9,467 bases of DNA, taken from the NCBI GenBank assembly GCA_030673995.1, contig DAOUYU010000059.1:1-9467 (forward strand), read 5' to 3'. The notes under the pieces were generated by a model. That model was not told the DNA's origin, ran no database searches, and worked only from the letters and a program-made list of their open reading frames with translations. This DNA comes from Candidatus Aminicenantota bacterium. GTDB taxonomy: Bacteria; Acidobacteriota; Aminicenantia; Aminicenantales; Aminicenantaceae. This document shows, in pieces, positions 5,975-9,467 of this stretch. Position numbers and translations under genes: made by a program. How positions within the stretch are numbered: position 1 is the first letter of the stretch; the number at the start of each line of letters is the position of its first letter.

Positions 5975-7440
5975 GTATAATGTTTAATGATTCGAACGAT
6001 AGCTTGCTCGCAGACCTTGCAGAAAGGCTTCTTGCCTTTGGTGAACATGAGACAATCCAGCATAGGCCGATACAAGCCTTTTGAGGAATAGCCGGCTCCC
6101 TCAAAGACACCGACTTTATCCCTGAATCTGCTTTTTAAAAGATAGCCATCTACCTTTTTTGTGTGATCTCTGGAGAGCCGCTCGGATTCCCGCTCAACTT
6201 TCTCGATTTCAGCTCGTGCAGCTCCCTCCCTCTTCATCTTTGCTATCTTTTCGTTAATCTCACTGCGTATTTTCTGGTATGCCATATCCATCCTGTCAAA
6301 ATCTTCTTTTTCCCATGGTGTAGGAATGTCGATTTTGGGAGTTAATAAATCCTTCCATTTAAGGCTTTTGGGATCAAGTAAAGCGGTGATATTAGGTTCC
6401 GTGGGTTCTACTCCCCTCGGATAAAATTCATTGTAAGCCACAGAGGATGTGTAGTATTCATCCCCAAGTCCGGCAAAGGAATGACCAAACTCGTGAAGGA
6501 AAAGATACTCGCACCACTGATTGTCCACCGTAAAGGTACAGTACAGATTGTATATCCCCCCTCCTCCGTAACGCTTCTGGTTAACCATGATAAAGAGAGA
6601 ATCATAGGGAACATGTGCAGCAATATCTCGAAGGGACTTGTTGTCCTCTGTAAGCAGATATCGCTCCGAACCAAGGGCATTAAAGCTCGCATTGACAGCC
6701 GTGTTTTTATAGACACCGTGGCGGGGCTCATCGCATCCGCTTTCATCCGACGGCTTGAATACACCGTAGATGTTGAACTCCGCTTTGTATGTTTTGTATG
6801 GTTCGTGGTTAAAAAAAACCTTGGTGAACCGCTCCAAATCAGCTTTAAGCTTCCCTTCCTCCTTTCGTGTGTAGCCCTCGGCAATAAAAGCCACATCCAC
6901 TCTCTCATGAGGATCGCCGCTCTTCAGGACTTCAAAGACTTTTACTCCTTTATCCGAACGTTCCTTTATGATACTTATCGAGGAAGGATCGACCTCCTGG
7001 CTGAAGAGAAGCTGAAGAATATTTTCCCGATTTCTCACCTCCAGGGTAAACCTAATTTTCTTTTTAGAATAGGGAATAAGGACTGTCTCGTGATAGGTTC
7101 TTTTCAGGCCTCTAAGAGCCTGACCTGTTGTTTTGTATTCGCCGAAATAGCTATGCCAGCCCTTGGAAAAAATAAGCCGACCAGAAGATAGATCGTAAAC
7201 TTTAGCGTAATAACGGCCGTTATCGAATTTATCTAAAAGATTGCGCTGGCTCCCGGCCCAGATACCCTGTTCATAAATTTGATCGATTGTGATCCACTCT
7301 TCTTTCGAATCCCCGATATGAAAATAATCGATTCGCATGGTTCTATCAACAAAGTAATCATCAAATTTTAGAGGTGATTGAGCAGGAAGGGAGACTGCAG
7401 TCAAGAAAAAAATAAAGAATGAAGTAAAGATACGATTCAT
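5959..7440 (-). CDS. Secreted M64 family metallopeptidase
   Basis: A 493-residue zinc peptidase with a signal peptide (MNRIFTSFFIFFLTAVSLPAQ, residues 1-21). Residues about 25-155 match the beta-rich N-terminal domain found in M64 enzymes. The catalytic domain begins near VDVAFIAEGYTRKE (181-194), a typical M64 block. The zinc site is HEFGHSFAGLGDEY at 316-329, with H316, E317 and H320 of the HExxH motif and the extended GLGDEY. A Cys-containing end (MLDCLMFTKGKKPFCKVCEQAI, about 460-481 region) is also family-like. Residues about 383-430 are a charged coiled-coil-like insert. The family is named for an IgA1-cleaving clostridial enzyme, but environmental members probably digest other proteins; the substrate here is unknown. 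Its ATG overlaps the ureohydrolase stop (ATGA), with AAGGAGGAGG just ahead, so translation is likely coupled. Its stop lies within the 79-bp palindrome. Confidence 0.9.
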   Translation of the reverse strand: MNRIFTSFFIFFLTAVSLPAQSPLKFDDYFVDRTMRIDYFHIGDSKEEWITIDQIYEQGIWAGSQRNLLDKFDNGRYYAKVYDLSSGRLIFSKGWHSYFGEYKTTGQALRGLKRTYHETVLIPYSKKKIRFTLEVRNRENILQLLFSQEVDPSSISIIKERSDKGVKVFEVLKSGDPHERVDVAFIAEGYTRKEEGKLKADLERFTKVFFNHEPYKTYKAEFNIYGVFKPSDESGCDEPRHGVYKNTAVNASFNALGSERYLLTEDNKSLRDIAAHVPYDSLFIMVNQKRYGGGGIYNLYCTFTVDNQWCEYLFLHEFGHSFAGLGDEYYTSSVAYNEFYPRGVEPTEPNITALLDPKSLKWKDLLTPKIDIPTPWEKEDFDRMDMAYQKIRSEINEKIAKMKREGAARAEIEKVERESERLSRDHTKKVDGYLLKSRFRDKVGVFEGAGYSSKGLYRPMLDCLMFTKGKKPFCKVCEQAIVRIIKHYTGIDS

Positions 7441-8303
7441 AATTCCTCCTCCTTGGAGCCAAGTCTATTTCGAACGATGATCTTGCCCACCACTTCCATG
7501 ATAATTTTCACCGCAGCAGCAGCAGTGATACATGATGGGTCTCTATCAGGATTAACCTCCACCACATCCAGGCCGACAATTTCAGCATCCAGGGCATGAA
7601 GGATGCTGAGTGCCTGCCGGGTGGAAAGGCCTCCTGGCTCGTGGTGGGCGACACCTGGGGCAAAAGCAGGATCAAGGACATCCATGTCAAAGGAGACATA
7701 CAACGGGTTTGAGAAATCAAGAGAAAGTGCTTCTCCAATGTCCTTCATCTCTATCATCCGAATCCTGTGTTTTGAGGCTTTCGCTCTCTGCTCACCGGTG
7801 GCTGCTCTTATTCCTACCTGAACCAGGTTCTGAGCCAGGCCATCCTCCATTATCCTTGCAAAGGGACACGCATGGGAATAACGGTCTCCGTACATCTCTT
7901 CATACAGATCAGGATGAGCATCGAAATGAAGGATGTCCAGGGGCTTAAATATTTGAGCAAAAGCCTTAACGGCAGGGTAACTGATGGAATGGTCTCCACC
8001 TAGGATAACCGGCACTGCATTTTTCTCTAATATCTCTAAGGTTTTCCCTTCGATTCGAGAAAAGACATCTGAAAATTCTCCCGATACGTCCAGATCCCCA
8101 AGGTCTGTCAAAACAACATCGTCCTCCAAGTTTACACTTAGCTCCGTCCAGGAATTGATGGCCTTTCCGGTAGAGGCAGCCCGAATAGCCTGCGGGCCTT
8201 TTGAAGCTCCCCTCAAGTAACTGGATTTTTCATCAAAAGGAACCCCGACAATGGCCACATTATATTCCTGACTTACTTTTATCGCACCTCCAAAATCAGT
8301 CAT
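7437..8303 (-). CDS. Arginase/agmatinase-family ureohydrolase
   Basis: A 288-residue cytosolic manganese enzyme that hydrolyses a guanidino group to urea. All metal motifs are present: GGDHS with H105, FDAHPDLYEE with D128, H130 and D132, and SFDMDVLDPAFAPG with D206 and D208. The segments DAHPDLY, YSHACPFARIMEDG, QVGIR and PAFAPGVAHHEPGGLS are closer, as I recall, to the plant arginase branch than to E. coli SpeB, so the substrate may be arginine or agmatine and I do not assign a symbol. Length fits the family (about 290-320). AAGGAG ends seven bases before the ATG, at the edge of a 7-bp repeat array. It sits between the AmmeMemoRadiSam B gene (39-bp gap) and M64 (4-bp overlap), suggesting an operon that joins protein breakdown to arginine breakdown or polyamine formation. 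Confidence 0.9.
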   Translation of the reverse strand: MTDFGGAIKVSQEYNVAIVGVPFDEKSSYLRGASKGPQAIRAASTGKAINSWTELSVNLEDDVVLTDLGDLDVSGEFSDVFSRIEGKTLEILEKNAVPVILGGDHSISYPAVKAFAQIFKPLDILHFDAHPDLYEEMYGDRYSHACPFARIMEDGLAQNLVQVGIRAATGEQRAKASKHRIRMIEMKDIGEALSLDFSNPLYVSFDMDVLDPAFAPGVAHHEPGGLSTRQALSILHALDAEIVGLDVVEVNPDRDPSCITAAAAVKIIMEVVGKIIVRNRLGSKEEEL

Positions 8304-8312
8304 ATCCTCTCT

Positions 8313-8354
8313 CCTTAATCCTTACTCCTTACTCCTTACTCCTTACTCCTTAAT
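8313..8354. repeat. Six-unit 7-bp tandem repeat with stop and SD motifs
   Basis: On the plus strand the array is CCTTAAT, four perfect CCTTACT units, then CCTTAAT. On the minus strand (the coding direction) each junction reads AAGGAG, a full Shine-Dalgarno hexamer, and each unit also contains TAA. The upstream gene ends inside it: its final Ile-Lys-Glu-stop are encoded at 8354-8343. The last AAGGAG (8316-8311) is seven bases from the ureohydrolase ATG. Because seven is not a multiple of three, the TAAs fall in all three frames. Short tandem arrays of this type can gain or lose units by replication slippage. Confidence 0.9.
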
Positions 8355-9467
8355 TGTTTCCGGCTGATCTCCTTTAAAGGCGATAGCAGCAAAACTGACG
8401 GCTGACCGGGTGGATTCCTCCTGCCAGATATCATAATCCAGGAGATGGCCCCTGACACCGCTTAAAACCTCCAGAAGGCATGCTATGGCAGAAAATCCGC
8501 AAACGTTGTATATACCCTTGACCTTCCGCGATTCTGACCAGAAACTCTCCACATCTCCCTTGCATACAGCATCAATCAAAAGCTTATCGTGGTTTTTTGT
8601 CTCCAAAAGCATTGAAGAAGCGCTCTGCCTATGTCCGAACTTTGGGCCGATATGAGAAAAATCAACTCCGGCGATAAGAAGAGTGTCTGCAGTATATTCT
8701 GTCATAGTTAGTCTTAAAGCTGTGAAGAAAGTATCCATTCCCGGGATCTCTGAAGGGCGTGAAGCCTCCTCCAGCACTTTGTGGAAAGAGCCACAGAGGA
8801 TAGGCAGAAGAAAGAAATCAGAGCCAAAAAGATGCTGTAGAAAAATGAGCTGAAACTCGATAGAGTGTTCGCTGCGGTGAGCAATATCACTATCGCAGAT
8901 AATTCCCTTTCCAACCTCTTTCAGCTTTCTCACCCAGTCTTTATCCGTCTTCACAAGTCCGAGAGGAGTTTCAAAATCCTTCTCGGTTAAAGATAATAAG
9001 GGCTCCTGGATACTGTGACCGGTCCCAAGAACAATGATTCTCTGAGGAGTAGAATGTTCTATTTCCTGATAAGCTCTGGCATAAACTTTTTTCCCCGCCT
9101 TCAAATCTATATGAGGGGAAATCAAAGCAAAAACTTCCTTTTCATTTAATCGCGAAGATTTTTTCTCGAGAAAAAAAGAATCCAGGTAGGTACCAAGCTC
9201 TCCTGGCTCTGCCGGGTAAGCATTTCCCGCATGGGAAGCAGCCCTCACCTCAAGAAGAGAGTACTGAGCAATCATCCTCTCTTTTTCCTGATGATAGCGT
9301 TCACTATCCAGCAAACAAGCAGAATCAAGCTCTGAAAGCAGCTTTTTTATTTCTTCAAGGCTTATAAAAACTCCCCCTTTCCTCCTCATAAGTTCAAGTT
9401 GAAAATCCCGAATATCTCTTTCTCCATCGATAAGACTGAGAAATTCCATGACATCACCCTTGAGGAG
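8343..9467 (-). CDS. amrB: AmmeMemoRadiSam system protein B (MEMO1 family), 5' end outside window
   Basis: The frame stays open to the right edge (LLKGDV precedes the first internal Met at 9449), so the true start is probably outside the window. Counting from that Met, residues 1-60 (FLSLIDGERDIRDFQLELM...ELDSACLLDSERY) look like the N-terminal winged-helix-type domain that long bacterial members carry. The MEMO domain follows: VRAASHAGNAYPAEP (68-82), SPHIDLKAG with H113, GTGHS with H145, EHSIEFQLIFLQ (194-205), and GVDFSHIGPKFG with H266. These are the histidine positions of the LigB-like extradiol dioxygenase fold. The family is linked to an AMMECR1 protein and a radical-SAM enzyme, but its reaction is not known. 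Those partners are not in the window and may lie to the right. The stop falls inside the 7-bp repeat array, followed by the ureohydrolase gene. Confidence 0.88.
   Translation of the reverse strand, partial: LLKGDVMEFLSLIDGERDIRDFQLELMRRKGGVFISLEEIKKLLSELDSACLLDSERYHQEKERMIAQYSLLEVRAASHAGNAYPAEPGELGTYLDSFFLEKKSSRLNEKEVFALISPHIDLKAGKKVYARAYQEIEHSTPQRIIVLGTGHSIQEPLLSLTEKDFETPLGLVKTDKDWVRKLKEVGKGIICDSDIAHRSEHSIEFQLIFLQHLFGSDFFLLPILCGSFHKVLEEASRPSEIPGMDTFFTALRLTMTEYTADTLLIAGVDFSHIGPKFGHRQSASSMLLETKNHDKLLIDAVCKGDVESFWSESRKVKGIYNVCGFSAIACLLEVLSGVRGHLLDYDIWQEESTRSAVSFAAIAFKGDQPETIKE

Noticed and set aside
6481..7191. 236-codon plus-strand open frame opposite the M64 gene
   Set aside because: It is antisense to a clearly recognisable metallopeptidase and has no domain pattern or ribosome site that I can see.
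8313..8354. CRISPR-like repeats
   Set aside because: Units are 7 bp with no spacers, so this is a simple tandem repeat.

Overview
The window looks like a piece of a Gram-negative bacterial chromosome of moderate-to-low GC. Evidence for an outer membrane is a FadL/TodX-type porin ending in Phe, a CpxP/Spy-like periplasmic protein and several signal peptides. The gene mix (DUF6600/FecR-like protein, AmmeMemoRadiSam protein B, plant-type ureohydrolase, M64 peptidase, Y1-transposase-type palindromic repeats) fits an anaerobic environmental lineage such as Acidobacteriota/Aminicenantes or a deltaproteobacterial relative. That placement is an inference from gene content only. All genes but one lie on the minus strand.

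Layout, left to right. 1-1489 (minus, runs off the left edge): a secreted FecR-like/DUF6600 protein with a very Trp/Tyr-rich domain and a basic Ser/Arg tail, preceded by a sigma-54-like -24/-12 match. 1660-2235 (minus): a Spy/CpxP-like periplasmic protein with two LTPEQ motifs. 2310-2440: a 131-bp element with inverted ends, probably a non-autonomous mobile element. 2777-4093 then 2545-2742 (minus): a FadL-family porin followed by a 65-residue uncharacterised protein, with a promoter at about 4178-4206. 4094-4694: a 600-bp divergent intergenic region holding that promoter, an AT-rich 9-bp triplicate, a good plus-strand promoter and a hairpin-rich leader. 4695-5159 (plus): free methionine-(R)-sulfoxide reductase with all three catalytic-type cysteines.

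5194-9467 (minus) looks like one operon, read right to left: AmmeMemoRadiSam protein B (5' end outside the window), an arginase/agmatinase-family ureohydrolase, a secreted M64 metallopeptidase whose ATG overlaps the ureohydrolase stop (ATGA), and a wrecked M20 peptidase. The M20 gene keeps only its N- and C-terminal parts and changes frame at the join. A 79-bp palindrome sits between M64 and M20 and contains the M64 stop codon and the first base of the M20 start codon. A 42-bp array of six 7-bp units lies between the AmmeMemoRadiSam B gene and the ureohydrolase gene. It carries the stop of the first and repeated Shine-Dalgarno hexamers ahead of the second.

The most unusual items are the 7-bp stop/Shine-Dalgarno array, the palindrome joining two gene ends together with the deleted M20 gene, the 131-bp inverted-repeat element, and the structured leader of the sulfoxide reductase gene. 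I see no CRISPR array, no tRNA or rRNA, and no convincing complete new defence or biosynthetic system.
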